The notes beneath the pieces are model-generated. The model was not told the origin of the DNA, ran no database searches, and worked only from the letters and a program-made list of their open reading frames with translations. Below, in pieces: positions 41,970-51,754 of a stretch of DNA of 64,000 nucleotides. Numbering within the stretch: the first letter of the stretch is position 1; each line of letters opens with the position of its first letter. This DNA comes from Lachnospiraceae bacterium (lineage in GTDB: Bacteria > Bacillota > Clostridia > Lachnospirales > Lachnospiraceae): contig JAFZQU010000028.1 in assembly GCA_017620255.1 (NCBI GenBank), positions 1 to 64,000 of the forward strand, in the 5' to 3' direction. Both the position numbers and the translations under genes were made by a program.

Positions 41970-44426
41970 ATGGCAACGGGGTCGAACAATAAAAATGCAC
42001 GTTCTGCAAAGAAGGGGCAGAATCAGAGCACGGCAAATCCGATCTGGGATGACGTGGTTCTGCTGATCGTTCTTGCATTTTGCATATTACTATTCTTAAG
42101 TTATTTTCATCTTGCCGGACGCGTCGGAAACGGGATCAGTTCTTTTATGTTCGGGACTTTCGGGATGATATCCTATCTGGTTCCGGTCGCGTTGTTCTTT
42201 GCAGTTGCATTTTATCTTTCCAATCGCGGTAAAAGAGTTGCATGGGTCAAAGTCGGCGCTGCGGTCGTTTTGGTCGCAGTATTGTGTTGTTTTGCAACCC
42301 TTCTGTTCACAGCCGACATCCTGAAGGGCGAAGTCCATACGTTTTATGCCGCCTGTCAGAGCAGACATTCATCCGGCGGACTGATCGGCTGCATTTTTGC
42401 CCTGCTGCTTTTAAAATGTATCGGGAAAGTGGGCACCTGGGTGTTCCTCATCGTGCTGATGATCATTGCCATCGTGCTCATCACGGAGCGTTCTTTCTTC
42501 AAGGGCGTACGTAAGGGATCCGAGACGATCTATCACTCTGCGGTGGACGAATCGAACAGGATCCGCGAGAGAAGACAGGAAAGAAAACGCATATACGAAG
42601 AAGAACAGGCGATGGAGCGGGTTCTTCGGTCCGATAAAAAAGTCTCGGGCGTCATGACGGAACTTACGCTGAAGGATGAGAAAAAACCGGAAGCAGACAC
42701 GTATGAGGCAGTACAGGATCAGGATGCGGAAGATATAAACACGGATCCGTCCGCACTTAAGAACGAACACAGCATCAAACTGAATGACGGCTCGGAGTTC
42801 CTTGATAATTATATAGAGGACGTGATCCCGGAAAAACGCAAAAAGAAAAAAGGCAATGCGATCACGGAGATCACAAGCCCCGGGGATACAGATAAACCGG
42901 CTGTAAAACCGCAGCCTGAGAAAACGAAAAAGAAAAAAACGGATTCAGGTTACAGTTATCCGCCCATGGATCTGTTGGAAGTCGGAAAGAAAACGACGGC
43001 CGATTCTGCCGCACATCTGAAGGAAACGGCGGAGAAATTAAGAGAGACACTGCAGACCTTCGGCGTAATGGCACAGATCACGGATATCAGCCAGGGTCCG
43101 ACCGTTACGCGGTACGAACTGGAACCCGAAGCGGGCGTGAAAGTCAGCAAGATCGTAGGACTTTCGGATGATATCAAACTGCGTATGGCAGCCACGGATA
43201 TCCGTATCGAAGCACCGATCCCGGGGAAAGCCGCTGTCGGGATCGAGATCCCGAACGCAAAGAACGCGACCGTCATGCTGCGTGATCTGCTGGAGACGGA
43301 TACATTCAGGGATGCACGTTCCAATATCAGTTTTGCTGTCGGAAAAGATCTCGGCGGGCAGGTTGTGGTCGCCGATATCGCGAAAATGCCGCACATGCTC
43401 ATAGCAGGTGCCACAGGCTCCGGTAAATCCGTATGCATCAATACGCTGATCATCAGTATCCTGTATAAAGCGACACCGGACGAAGTGAAACTGATCATGA
43501 TCGATCCGAAGATCGTGGAACTCAGTGTTTATAACGGGATCCCGCATCTGATGATCCCGGTCGTAACCGATGCGAAAAAAGCAGCTGCCGCACTGAACTG
43601 GGGCGTGAACGAGATGAATGAACGTTACCAGAGATTTGCGGAATGCAATGTCCGTGACCTGAACGGATATAACAAAAAGGTTGAGACGATACTGGCGGGC
43701 GACGTATCGGAAGAAGATAAGGAAAAATACAAGAAGATGCCGCAGATCGTCATCATCGTGGACGAGCTTGCCGACCTGATGATGGTCGCACCGGGAGAGG
43801 TGGAGGATTCCATCTGCCGGCTGGCACAGCTTGCCAGGGCTGCGGGGATCCATCTGATCCTTGCGACACAGCGTCCCTCGGTAGACGTGATCACGGGCCT
43901 TATCAAAGCCAACATGCCGAGCCGTGTGGCATTCAGCGTGTCTTCAGGCGTTGATTCCAGGACCATTCTGGATACGACCGGCGCGGAAAAACTGCTCGGA
44001 AAAGGCGATATGCTGTTCTATCCGCAGGGGTATCCGAAACCCGCAAGGATACAGGGCGCCTTTGTTTCCGATGCGGAAGTCGGCCGCGTTGTCGATTTCC
44101 TGAAAGAACACACGACCGGGGAAGGCTACGATGCGGATGTGGAAGAGAAACTGGTATCGAACATGAACGCACCGAAGCTGTCTGAGGCAGATACATCCGA
44201 CCAGAGGGATGAACTGTACGCAGAAGCCGGAAGATATATCATTGAAAACGATAAAGCATCCATCGGAAATCTGCAGAGAAGATTCAAGATCGGCTTCAAC
44301 AGGGCCGCAAGGATCATGGACCAGCTCTCGGATGACGGTGTTGTCAGTATGAGCGAAGGGACCAAGGCAAGACAGGTCCTGATGAGTATGGAGCAGTTCG
44401 AAGAGTTTGTCGAAGAAAGCGTATGA
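41970..44426 (+). CDS. ftsK: DNA translocase FtsK/SpoIIIE
   Basis: This 818-residue protein has four to five membrane helices in its first 180 residues, a charged linker (about 190-330), and the FtsK motor: alpha domain, beta RecA domain with Walker A GATGSGKS near residue 480 and Walker B IVIIVDELADLM near residue 595, then a C-terminal winged-helix gamma domain (about 750-818) that reads KOPS/SRS sequences. It pumps chromosomal DNA through the closing septum. Whether it acts in vegetative division or sporulation cannot be told. AAGGAGGATTAAT precedes ATG 41970. Confidence 0.96.
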   Translation: MATGSNNKNARSAKKGQNQSTANPIWDDVVLLIVLAFCILLFLSYFHLAGRVGNGISSFMFGTFGMISYLVPVALFFAVAFYLSNRGKRVAWVKVGAAVVLVAVLCCFATLLFTADILKGEVHTFYAACQSRHSSGGLIGCIFALLLLKCIGKVGTWVFLIVLMIIAIVLITERSFFKGVRKGSETIYHSAVDESNRIRERRQERKRIYEEEQAMERVLRSDKKVSGVMTELTLKDEKKPEADTYEAVQDQDAEDINTDPSALKNEHSIKLNDGSEFLDNYIEDVIPEKRKKKKGNAITEITSPGDTDKPAVKPQPEKTKKKKTDSGYSYPPMDLLEVGKKTTADSAAHLKETAEKLRETLQTFGVMAQITDISQGPTVTRYELEPEAGVKVSKIVGLSDDIKLRMAATDIRIEAPIPGKAAVGIEIPNAKNATVMLRDLLETDTFRDARSNISFAVGKDLGGQVVVADIAKMPHMLIAGATGSGKSVCINTLIISILYKATPDEVKLIMIDPKIVELSVYNGIPHLMIPVVTDAKKAAAALNWGVNEMNERYQRFAECNVRDLNGYNKKVETILAGDVSEEDKEKYKKMPQIVIIVDELADLMMVAPGEVEDSICRLAQLARAAGIHLILATQRPSVDVITGLIKANMPSRVAFSVSSGVDSRTILDTTGAEKLLGKGDMLFYPQGYPKPARIQGAFVSDAEVGRVVDFLKEHTTGEGYDADVEEKLVSNMNAPKLSEADTSDQRDELYAEAGRYIIENDKASIGNLQRRFKIGFNRAARIMDQLSDDGVVSMSEGTKARQVLMSMEQFEEFVEESV

Positions 44427-44457
44427 TCCTGCTTTCTGACCTTCATGGAGAGGTTAT

Positions 44458-45942
44458 ATGATCTGTCCGAAATGCGGAAATGAGATTTCAGAAGGACATT
44501 TATATTGTGAAGTGTGCGGGGAAGAGATCCAGATCGTCCCTGATTTTGACCTGCAGGTAGAGGAGAGCATTCATGTTACGCTGTCCTCTGTTGCCGGTGA
44601 AGTAAAGAGCGATGCGGATATGACCGGTGCCACGAAGGAACTTCCGACGGAAGCGATCAGACAGGCTGTCGGGGATGAGACGGAAGAAGGGATAGATCTT
44701 CCGAAAAAACCGCTTCCCAAACAGAATAAAACGCCTTCTAAAAGAGAAAAAACAAAAGAAAAGAGCAAAAATCCGCTCATGCCTGCGCTGATCGGAACCG
44801 GTATCGTAGCCGTGATCGTTCTGATCATCTTTCTGATCAGGTTTGTCGGTGAGGAGACAAGGGATCCTTATGCGGAAGCCCTGCAGCTCTATCAGACCGG
44901 GAACTATGCGGAAGCGGTTGCCGTTTTAACCGAACTGAACGCCGGGGAAGAGGCAAGCGCAGAGAGTGAACTGTTACTGGCGGACTGCTATTTTTCGCAG
45001 TTGAAATATGATGAATGCCTTGCGATCCTGGAAAAGGAGAACAAAAACAAACCAAACGACCGTACGATCCTGAAGCGCATGATGGAATGCTACATCGCGC
45101 AGGATAACAAGACAGCGATCCATGACCTGTTGTCACAGACGGAGGATCAGGAACTGTTGTCAAAGTATGCGGATTATATACCGCCCACGGTCCTCTTCAG
45201 TCTGGAATCCGGCACTTATACGGACGATGAACAGCTATCGCTCGTTTGCGAGAAAGAAGGAAAGATCCATTATACGCTGGACGGGTCCACACCCACGAAG
45301 GATTCACCCGTCTATGCATCGCCGTTTATCTTTGATGTGGGTGAACATACCGTGACGGCCGTATTTGAAAATGAAAAAGGTATGATCAGTGATCCGGTGA
45401 GCAATACCTATGTGATCGAGAAGAAGATGCTCGATGACCCGGTCCTTTTAACCCAGGGTGGAAATTATACGGATCCGGAGCTGATCAGACTCGAAAAATA
45501 TGAAGGAGCCGTGCTCTATTATACGGATGACGGCGAAGAACCCACAGACAGCTCGAATGTATACATCCAGCCGATCCCGATGCCGATCCGTGAAAAGACA
45601 TATAAGTTTATTGCGATCGACAGCGCGGGCGTAACTTCGCAGGTCATTGAGGCGACCTATTCCCTTACGATGGCCACACTCGTTGATGTGACCATGGCGG
45701 AAAACGCCGTCCAGCTGTTTTTGAAGATCGGCGGAAAAGGGGTCAAGCAGTCCGAATACAAGTGTTCTTCCGCGTTCCGGATCAATGGCAAGAACTATTA
45801 TCTGGTAGAGGAGTATTCCCTGCAGACCGCGGAAAAAGTCAAAACGGGAAGAGTATATGCCGTGGATGTGCTCACGGGCGAAACCTATAAGGTGGATATG
45901 TCATCCCCGGAAGGCGATTATAAACTGACACCGTTTCAATAA
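44458..45942 (+). CDS. zinc-ribbon membrane protein with TPR-like and chitobiase-like domains
   Basis: This 494-residue protein starts with a zinc ribbon (CPKCG at 3-7, CEVCG near residue 18), then a Lys/Thr-rich linker, one membrane helix at about residues 108-127, a TPR-like region (YAEALQLYQTGNYAEAVAVLTEL onward), two repeats resembling the chitobiase/beta-hexosaminidase C-terminal domain (YTLDGSTPTKDSPVY and YYTDDGEEPTDSSNVY), and a C-terminal domain of unknown type. The zinc ribbon should be cytoplasmic and the rest outside. No catalytic motif is visible. AGAGGTT precedes ATG 44458. It may belong with the flanking ftsK or the Nfn pair; role unknown. Confidence 0.88.
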   Translation: MICPKCGNEISEGHLYCEVCGEEIQIVPDFDLQVEESIHVTLSSVAGEVKSDADMTGATKELPTEAIRQAVGDETEEGIDLPKKPLPKQNKTPSKREKTKEKSKNPLMPALIGTGIVAVIVLIIFLIRFVGEETRDPYAEALQLYQTGNYAEAVAVLTELNAGEEASAESELLLADCYFSQLKYDECLAILEKENKNKPNDRTILKRMMECYIAQDNKTAIHDLLSQTEDQELLSKYADYIPPTVLFSLESGTYTDDEQLSLVCEKEGKIHYTLDGSTPTKDSPVYASPFIFDVGEHTVTAVFENEKGMISDPVSNTYVIEKKMLDDPVLLTQGGNYTDPELIRLEKYEGAVLYYTDDGEEPTDSSNVYIQPIPMPIREKTYKFIAIDSAGVTSQVIEATYSLTMATLVDVTMAENAVQLFLKIGGKGVKQSEYKCSSAFRINGKNYYLVEEYSLQTAEKVKTGRVYAVDVLTGETYKVDMSSPEGDYKLTPFQ

Positions 45943-45960
45943 TCATACGGAGGAAAAATC

Positions 45961-46851
45961 ATGTTTCAGATCCTGAAGGCAATAGAACTTGCCGAAAACA
46001 TCTACGAGATGGTCGTGAAGGCGGAAAGAGTAGCCGCTTCCTGTCAGCCCGGCCAGTTCGTGATCGTGAAGACAGATGAAAAAGCGGAACGTATCCCGCT
46101 TACGATCTGTGATTATGACAGAGAGGCAGGTACGGTCACGATCGTGTTCCAGACCGTCGGCGCTTCCACGAAAAAGATGGCAGCACTGAAGGCCGGAGAT
46201 GCTTTTCGCGATTTTACCGGTCCGCTTGGACAGCCGTCTGAATTTACGGCTGAAGATCCGGCAGAGCTTAAAAAGAAAAAATATCTGTTTGTTGCAGGCG
46301 GCGTCGGCACGGCTCCTGTTTATCCGCAGGTAAAATGGCTGCACGAGAGAGGGATCGATGCGGATGTGATCGTCGGTTCCAAAACAAAAGATCTCCTGAT
46401 CCTCGAAGAGGAGATGCGTTCCGTTGCCGGCAACCTGTATATCACAACGGATGACGGATCCTATGTGAGAAAAGGCATGGTCACGGATGTGATCAAAGAT
46501 CTCGTTGAAAACGAGAAAAAGCAATATGATGTCTGTGTTGCGATCGGTCCCATGATCATGATGAAATTTGTATGTCTTCTGACAAAGCAACTGCAGTTAC
46601 CGACCATTGTATCCCTGAATCCGATCATGGTGGACGGTACCGGCATGTGCGGTGCCTGCAGGGTGATCGTGGGCGGCGAAGTGAAGTTTGCCTGTGTGGA
46701 CGGGCCGGAATTCGACGGACATGCGGTTGACTTTGACCTGGCGATGAAAAGACAGCAGCTCTATAAGACACAGGAAGGACAGGCAATGCTGAAACTTGCC
46801 GAAGGAGATACGCACCACGGCGGGTGCGGAAATTGCGGAGGTGACCGGTAA
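45961..46851 (+). CDS. nfnA: NfnA-type FAD/[2Fe-2S] subunit of NADH-dependent ferredoxin:NADP oxidoreductase
   Basis: This 296-residue PyrK-like protein has an FAD domain (ERIPLTICDYD near residue 42), an NAD-binding domain (LFVAGGVGTAPVYPQ near residue 117) and a [2Fe-2S] site in DGTGMCGACRV and FACVDGPEFD. In Clostridium kluyveri and Thermotoga the NfnAB complex bifurcates electrons between NADH, ferredoxin and NADP. It overlaps the NfnB-type gene by one base, so subunits are coupled. The extreme C-terminus HHGGCGNCGG adds two cysteines and two histidines that may bind metal. Sulfide dehydrogenase or generic oxidoreductase labels are used for the same family. Confidence 0.9.
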   Translation: MFQILKAIELAENIYEMVVKAERVAASCQPGQFVIVKTDEKAERIPLTICDYDREAGTVTIVFQTVGASTKKMAALKAGDAFRDFTGPLGQPSEFTAEDPAELKKKKYLFVAGGVGTAPVYPQVKWLHERGIDADVIVGSKTKDLLILEEEMRSVAGNLYITTDDGSYVRKGMVTDVIKDLVENEKKQYDVCVAIGPMIMMKFVCLLTKQLQLPTIVSLNPIMVDGTGMCGACRVIVGGEVKFACVDGPEFDGHAVDFDLAMKRQQLYKTQEGQAMLKLAEGDTHHGGCGNCGGDR

Positions 46852-48242
46852 TGGATATGATGAAAAAGATCCCTGTGAGAGAACAGGAACCATCCGTTCG
46901 GGCGCATAATTTTGATGAGGTCTGTCTGGGATATAACGAGGAAGAAGCGCTTGCGGAAGCATCCAGATGCTTAAACTGCAAGAACCCGCAATGCGTGCAG
47001 GGCTGCCCCGTATCGATCGATATTCCCGCATTCATCGGTGAAGTGAAGGCGGGTGATTTCAAAAAGGCATCTGAGATCATCGGCGAATCAAGTGCACTTC
47101 CGGCGGTTTGCGGACGTGTCTGCCCGCAGGAGAGCCAGTGTGAAGGCAAATGCATCAGAGGCGTCAAGGGGGAGAGCGTATCCATCGGCAAACTGGAACG
47201 GTTTGTCGCTGACTGGGCAAGAGAAAACGGCATCAAACCGGCAGCCCCTAAAGAAAAGAAGGCGCATAAAGTTGCGATCATCGGAAGCGGTCCTTCCGGC
47301 CTGACCTGTGTGGGTGACCTTGCAAAACGCGGATATGATGTCACGATCTTTGAAGCATTGCATGAACCCGGCGGCGTGCTCGTATACGGTATTCCTGAAT
47401 TCAGACTGCCGAAGAGCAGCGTTGTGGCGGCAGAGATCGGCAATCTGAAAGCGCTTGGCGTAAAGATCGAGACCAATGTGGTGATCGGCAAATCCGTCAC
47501 GATCGATGAACTGATGGAGAAGGAAGGTTTTGAAGCTGTATTTATCGGTTCCGGTGCAGGCCTTCCGAAATTCATGGGCATTCCGGGAGAAACGGCAAAC
47601 GGTGTTTATTCCGCCAATGAATATCTGACCAGAAGCAATCTGATGAAGGCGTTTGATGAGGCATATGATACACCGATCAATCCGGGTAAAAAAGTCGCTG
47701 TCGTCGGCGGCGGAAATGTTGCCATGGATGCGGCAAGGACCGCATTGAGACTCGGTGCCGATGTGCATATCGTATACAGAAGAAGCGAAGCGGAACTGCC
47801 GGCAAGAGTGGAAGAAGTACACCATGCAAAAGAGGAGGGGATCATTTTCGATCTTCTGACCAACCCCAAAGAGATCCTGGTGGATGAACAGGGATGGGTC
47901 TGCGGCATGAAATGTGTGCGAATGGAACTCGGACAACCCGATGCTTCCGGCAGGCGCAGGCCTGTAGAGATCCCGGGTTCCGAATTCACGATGGAACTGG
48001 ATACGGTGATCATGTCTCTCGGGACTTCACCGAATCCCCTGATCTCCTCAACGACAAGTGCGCTTGAGATCAACAACCGGTCCGGGATCATCGTTGATGA
48101 AAGCGGCGCAACGTCAAAACCCGGTGTCTATGCCGGCGGTGATGCAGTGACAGGCGCGGCCACGGTCATTCTGGCCATGGGTGCCGGCAAGGCTGCCGCT
48201 AAAGGGATCGATGCATATTTAAGCGGCAAAACGGGAGGATGA
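46851..48242 (+). CDS. nfnB: NfnB-type subunit (glutamate-synthase small-subunit-like)
   Basis: This 463-residue flavoprotein has an N-terminal domain with two [4Fe-4S] cysteine sets (CLNCKNPQCVQGCP near residue 43 and CGRVCPQESQCEGKC near residue 86), an FAD-binding GSGPSGLTC motif near residue 145 and an NADPH-binding GGGNVAMDAART motif near residue 285. Alone it is often annotated gltA, homotetrameric glutamate synthase small chain; next to the NfnA-type gene it is better read as NfnB. No glutamate synthase large chain is nearby. ATG 46851 overlaps the previous stop (TAATG). Confidence 0.92.
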   Translation: MDMMKKIPVREQEPSVRAHNFDEVCLGYNEEEALAEASRCLNCKNPQCVQGCPVSIDIPAFIGEVKAGDFKKASEIIGESSALPAVCGRVCPQESQCEGKCIRGVKGESVSIGKLERFVADWARENGIKPAAPKEKKAHKVAIIGSGPSGLTCVGDLAKRGYDVTIFEALHEPGGVLVYGIPEFRLPKSSVVAAEIGNLKALGVKIETNVVIGKSVTIDELMEKEGFEAVFIGSGAGLPKFMGIPGETANGVYSANEYLTRSNLMKAFDEAYDTPINPGKKVAVVGGGNVAMDAARTALRLGADVHIVYRRSEAELPARVEEVHHAKEEGIIFDLLTNPKEILVDEQGWVCGMKCVRMELGQPDASGRRRPVEIPGSEFTMELDTVIMSLGTSPNPLISSTTSALEINNRSGIIVDESGATSKPGVYAGGDAVTGAATVILAMGAGKAAAKGIDAYLSGKTGG

Positions 48243-48246
48243 GAAT

Positions 48247-48945
48247 ATGCCATGGTGTCCGAACTGTAAGTACGAATATAAAGAAGGGATCACAGTCTGT
48301 GCCGACTGCGGCGCTGAGCTTGTGGATTCCCTGGATGAGATCGAAACCGAGGAACCTGTACAGGATAGCGAAGATGTCAGCGATCTGTCTGCTCTTGACG
48401 GCTTAACCCACGAAGAACTGGAAGAATATACGAAGGAAGTCCTGTTAAAACAGGATGAGGTCAAAGAGATCGCGGGTTACCGGAAAGCCAAAGACAGAGC
48501 CGGTGACTTGAGGTCAAGCGGATATGCGCTTGCAGGCGTTGGTGCGCTTGGTCTGATCGTTATGGCTCTCTATGTAAGCGGTGTGATCCATATCCCGCTT
48601 TCGGATAATATCCGGCTGATCAGTATCATCACGCTTTCCGCAATGTTCCTGTTTTTCCTCATCATGGGCATCCGTTCCTTTGCAGATGCAAAGAAATGTG
48701 ATGCGGATTCTGTTGAAGAAGAAGCACTGGATGAGCAGGTGATAAACTTTGCCACATCAAATCTGACGGCCGCGTCGGTTGATGAGGCCTGTGGACTTGC
48801 AGAGACCGAAGCAGAAGAGGAAATGAAGTACTTTGCAAGAACCGCGTATATGAAAAAGATCCTGTCAGAAGAGTTTCAGGATCTTACACCGGCACATCTT
48901 GAGAACCTGATGGAACGCATATATACCGAGATATATGAACATTGA
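48247..48945 (+). CDS. zinc-ribbon membrane protein of unknown function
   Basis: This 232-residue protein opens with a zinc ribbon (CPNCKYEY, then CADCGAEL), followed by an acidic segment, a predicted helix (about 55-85), two membrane helices (about residues 97-117 and 126-145), and a C-terminal cytoplasmic helical domain. No enzyme motif is visible. It starts 4 bases after the Nfn pair and overlaps rlmH by 11 bases. GGAGGATGAGAAT precedes ATG 48247. It is the second zinc-ribbon membrane protein flanking the Nfn pair. Confidence 0.87.
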   Translation: MPWCPNCKYEYKEGITVCADCGAELVDSLDEIETEEPVQDSEDVSDLSALDGLTHEELEEYTKEVLLKQDEVKEIAGYRKAKDRAGDLRSSGYALAGVGALGLIVMALYVSGVIHIPLSDNIRLISIITLSAMFLFFLIMGIRSFADAKKCDADSVEEEALDEQVINFATSNLTAASVDEACGLAETEAEEEMKYFARTAYMKKILSEEFQDLTPAHLENLMERIYTEIYEH

Positions 48946-49414
48946 GATCTTATGTGTCGGAAGAATCAAGGAACCGTATCTTAAGGATGCGATCGGTGAG
49001 TATTCCAAACGGCTTTCCAAATACTGCCGTTTAAAGATCACGGAAGTAGCCGATGAAAAAACGATCGACAAACAGAGTGAAGCACTGGATGTACAGGTCA
49101 GGGATAAAGAATGCGAGCGGCTGATGAAGGCTGTCCGCGACAACGCCTATGTCATTGCATTGGCGATCGAAGGGGAATCCATGGATTCCGTTGCATTTTC
49201 AGAACTGATAAATGACCTTGCCATCCGTTCCGTATCGGATATCCAGTTTGTGATCGGCGGATCGTTAGGTCTTGGTGACGCGATCTTAAAGCGTGCAGAT
49301 ATGAAACTCAGTTTTTCCAGGATGACGTTCCCGCATCAACTGATGCGGGTCATTCTGTTAGAACAGATCTATCGCGGGTACCGGATCATCAACCACGAAC
49401 CGTATCATAAATAG
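48935..49414 (+). CDS. rlmH: 23S rRNA (pseudouridine1915-N3)-methyltransferase RlmH
   Basis: This 159-residue SPOUT-class protein is full length for RlmH. It methylates pseudouridine 1915 in helix 69 of 23S rRNA. The C-terminal knot motifs FVIGGSLGLGDAIL and LLEQIYRGYRIINHEPYHK are intact; the last ten residues contact SAM and substrate. ATG 48935 lies within the end of the upstream gene. pdp follows after 15 bases. Confidence 0.97.
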   Translation: MNIEILCVGRIKEPYLKDAIGEYSKRLSKYCRLKITEVADEKTIDKQSEALDVQVRDKECERLMKAVRDNAYVIALAIEGESMDSVAFSELINDLAIRSVSDIQFVIGGSLGLGDAILKRADMKLSFSRMTFPHQLMRVILLEQIYRGYRIINHEPYHK

Positions 49415-49429
49415 AAAGGCGGGATAACT

Positions 49430-50734
49430 ATGTTAATGGTCGATCTGATCAAAAAGAAACGTGACGGGCACAGGCTTTCTAAGCAAGAGATCGAATACAT
49501 GGTAGAGGGATACACAAAAGGTGAGATCCCTGATTACCAGATGTCGGCCATGCTGATGGCGATCCTTTTCAGACATATGGATGCCGATGAAACCGTACAA
49601 TTGACTCTTGCCATGATGAACAGCGGAGATGTGCTGGACTTATCTTCGATCAAAGGGATCAAAGTGGATAAGCATTCCACAGGCGGTGTGGGAGATAAAA
49701 CGAGCCTGGTCCTGACACCGATGGTCGCGTCCCTTGGCGTACCCGTTGCCAAGATGAGCGGCAGGGGGCTGGGACATACGGGCGGTACCATCGATAAACT
49801 GGAAAGTTTCACGGGGTTTCACACGGATATCACGAATGAACAGTTCCTGCAAAATGTTTCAAAGATCGGTATATCGATCATGGGACAGACGGCGGATCTT
49901 GCACCTGCGGATAAAAAACTTTACGCCTTAAGGGATGTGACGGGAACGGTTGATGAAATGTCCCTGATCACGAGCTCGATCATGAGTAAGAAACTGGCGG
50001 CGGGAGCGGATGCGATCGTTCTGGACGTCAAATGCGGTAACGGCGCATTCATGAAAACTGAAGAGGATGCGGTAAAACTTGCGGAGAGCATGGTCGATAT
50101 CGGAAAACGTTCCGGCCGTAACATGGTCGCAGTGATCTCGGATATGGACCAGCCGCTCGGTTATGCCGTCGGTAATGCGCTGGAAGTACAGGAAGCGATC
50201 AACACCCTGATGGGGAAAGGACCGGAAGATCTTAGAGAACTCTGCCTGACGCTCGGCTCCCATATGACCGTTCTGGCAGGAAAAGCGGATAACGAAGCTT
50301 CCGCAAGAGCAGCACTTGAAAAAGTACTGCAAGACGGCACGGCACTTGATAAATTTGCAGACTTCATCGAGGCACAGGGCGGTGACCGGGAACAGGTATA
50401 CCATCCGGAAACGCTTCCCGCTTCTTCGATGACGATCGAGGTCAAAGCCGGATATGACGGCTATGTGGAAAAGATCGTGTGTGAAGAGGTCGGCAACACA
50501 TCCCTGCTGCTTGGCGGCGGAAGAAGGAACAAGGCGGATGTGATCGACTTATCCGTCGGGATCGTTCTGCAGAAAAAGACCGGCGATGCGGTCAAAGCGG
50601 ACGACACGATCGCCGTGATCCATGCCAACGATGCACAGAAAGGAAAGGAAGCGGCGGAAAAGCTTTATAAAGCCTATACTTTCTGCAGGGAGAAACCGGA
50701 AGCAGAGAAACTTATCAAGAAAATCATTCAGTAG
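49430..50734 (+). CDS. pdp: pyrimidine-nucleoside phosphorylase
   Basis: This 434-residue enzyme phosphorolyses uridine, deoxyuridine and thymidine. The phosphate and substrate motif [13 protein letters not shown] is near residue 80, [17 protein letters not shown] near residue 107, and the C-terminal biotinyl-like domain begins near residue 345. The presence of Lys/Ser residues usual in Firmicutes Pdp favours pyrimidine breadth over strict thymidine phosphorylase, but this is not certain. Two starts, ATG 49430 and ATG 49436, are possible after GGCGGG. Confidence 0.94.
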   Translation: MLMVDLIKKKRDGHRLSKQEIEYMVEGYTKGEIPDYQMSAMLMAILFRHMDADETVQLTLAMMNSGDVLDLSSIKGIKVDKHSTGGVGDKTSLVLTPMVASLGVPVAKMSGRGLGHTGGTIDKLESFTGFHTDITNEQFLQNVSKIGISIMGQTADLAPADKKLYALRDVTGTVDEMSLITSSIMSKKLAAGADAIVLDVKCGNGAFMKTEEDAVKLAESMVDIGKRSGRNMVAVISDMDQPLGYAVGNALEVQEAINTLMGKGPEDLRELCLTLGSHMTVLAGKADNEASARAALEKVLQDGTALDKFADFIEAQGGDREQVYHPETLPASSMTIEVKAGYDGYVEKIVCEEVGNTSLLLGGGRRNKADVIDLSVGIVLQKKTGDAVKADDTIAVIHANDAQKGKEAAEKLYKAYTFCREKPEAEKLIKKIIQ

Positions 50735-50752
50735 CAGGTAAAACGGATAAAT

Positions 50753-51754
50753 ATGGATAATGCCCTGATCACAAGAGAAATCGAGATCGAAGGCGAACAC
50801 GCGAGAAACGTGTTCGGGTCCTTTGACACATTTATAAAGGATATAGAGAAACGTCTGCATGTGACTGTCGTCAACCGTGACGGAAAGATCAAACTCATGG
50901 GAACGCAGGCATGCGTGAAGAATGCCGAAGATGTGCTGAAGCAGCTCTATGCGCTTTCCAAGAGGGGAAACCAGGTGACCAGACAGCAGGTGAATTATCT
51001 CCTGGATGAAACACAGGAACAGGAGGACGTGAATCTGGTACAGATCGACCAGGACCTGATCTGTCATACGATGAACGGGAAACCGGTCAAACCCAAAACG
51101 GCCGGACAGAAAAAGTATGTGGATGCGATCCGCAACCACATGATCACATTCGGACTGGGACCGGCCGGAACGGGAAAGACCTATCTTGCGATGGCAATGG
51201 CGATCACGGCTTTCAAGAATAACGATGTCGGCAGGATCATCCTGACAAGACCCGCGATCGAAGCGGGTGAGAAGCTGGGCTTTCTGCCGGGAGACCTGCA
51301 GAGCAAGGTGGATCCGTATCTGAGGCCGCTGTATGATGCTCTGTATCAGATCATGGGCGCGGACAGTTTCCAGAAGAATATGGAAAAGGGCCTGATCGAG
51401 GTCGCACCCCTTGCCTATATGCGAGGCCGGACGCTGGATAACGCCTACATCATCCTGGATGAGGCACAGAATACGACCAGTGCGCAGATGAAGATGTTTT
51501 TAACCAGGATCGGGTTTGGTTCCAAAGTTGTGATCACCGGTGACCGTACGCAGAAAGACCTTGCGGAAAATACGGTATCAGGGCTTGATATCGCACTGCG
51601 GGTACTCGCACATGTCGACGAGATCGCCTTCTGCAATCTGACAGCCAAAGACGTTGTGAGACATCCTTTGGTACAGAAGATCGTCAAGGCTTATGAGGAT
51701 TATGAAACACCGAAAACACCCGTGCAAAAGAAGAAGGGAAGACTGCGCAAATGA
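50753..51754 (+). CDS. phoH: PhoH-family ATPase
   Basis: This 333-residue protein has an N-terminal KH-like region and a PhoH ATPase domain with Walker A GPAGTGKTYLA near residue 138, RPAIEAGEKLGFLPGDL near residue 166 and Walker B AYIILDEAQN near residue 231. PhoH family members are linked to RNA metabolism. It overlaps ybeY by 4 bases, the standard phoH-ybeY pair. Between phoH and ybeY some Firmicutes carry yqfG-like or HD membrane genes; none is here. Confidence 0.95.
   Translation: MDNALITREIEIEGEHARNVFGSFDTFIKDIEKRLHVTVVNRDGKIKLMGTQACVKNAEDVLKQLYALSKRGNQVTRQQVNYLLDETQEQEDVNLVQIDQDLICHTMNGKPVKPKTAGQKKYVDAIRNHMITFGLGPAGTGKTYLAMAMAITAFKNNDVGRIILTRPAIEAGEKLGFLPGDLQSKVDPYLRPLYDALYQIMGADSFQKNMEKGLIEVAPLAYMRGRTLDNAYIILDEAQNTTSAQMKMFLTRIGFGSKVVITGDRTQKDLAENTVSGLDIALRVLAHVDEIAFCNLTAKDVVRHPLVQKIVKAYEDYETPKTPVQKKKGRLRK

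Noticed and set aside
46851..48242. Glutamate synthase small subunit (gltD) as the primary call
   Set aside because: No glutamate synthase large subunit is present, and the one-base overlap with an NfnA-type gene fits the Nfn complex better.
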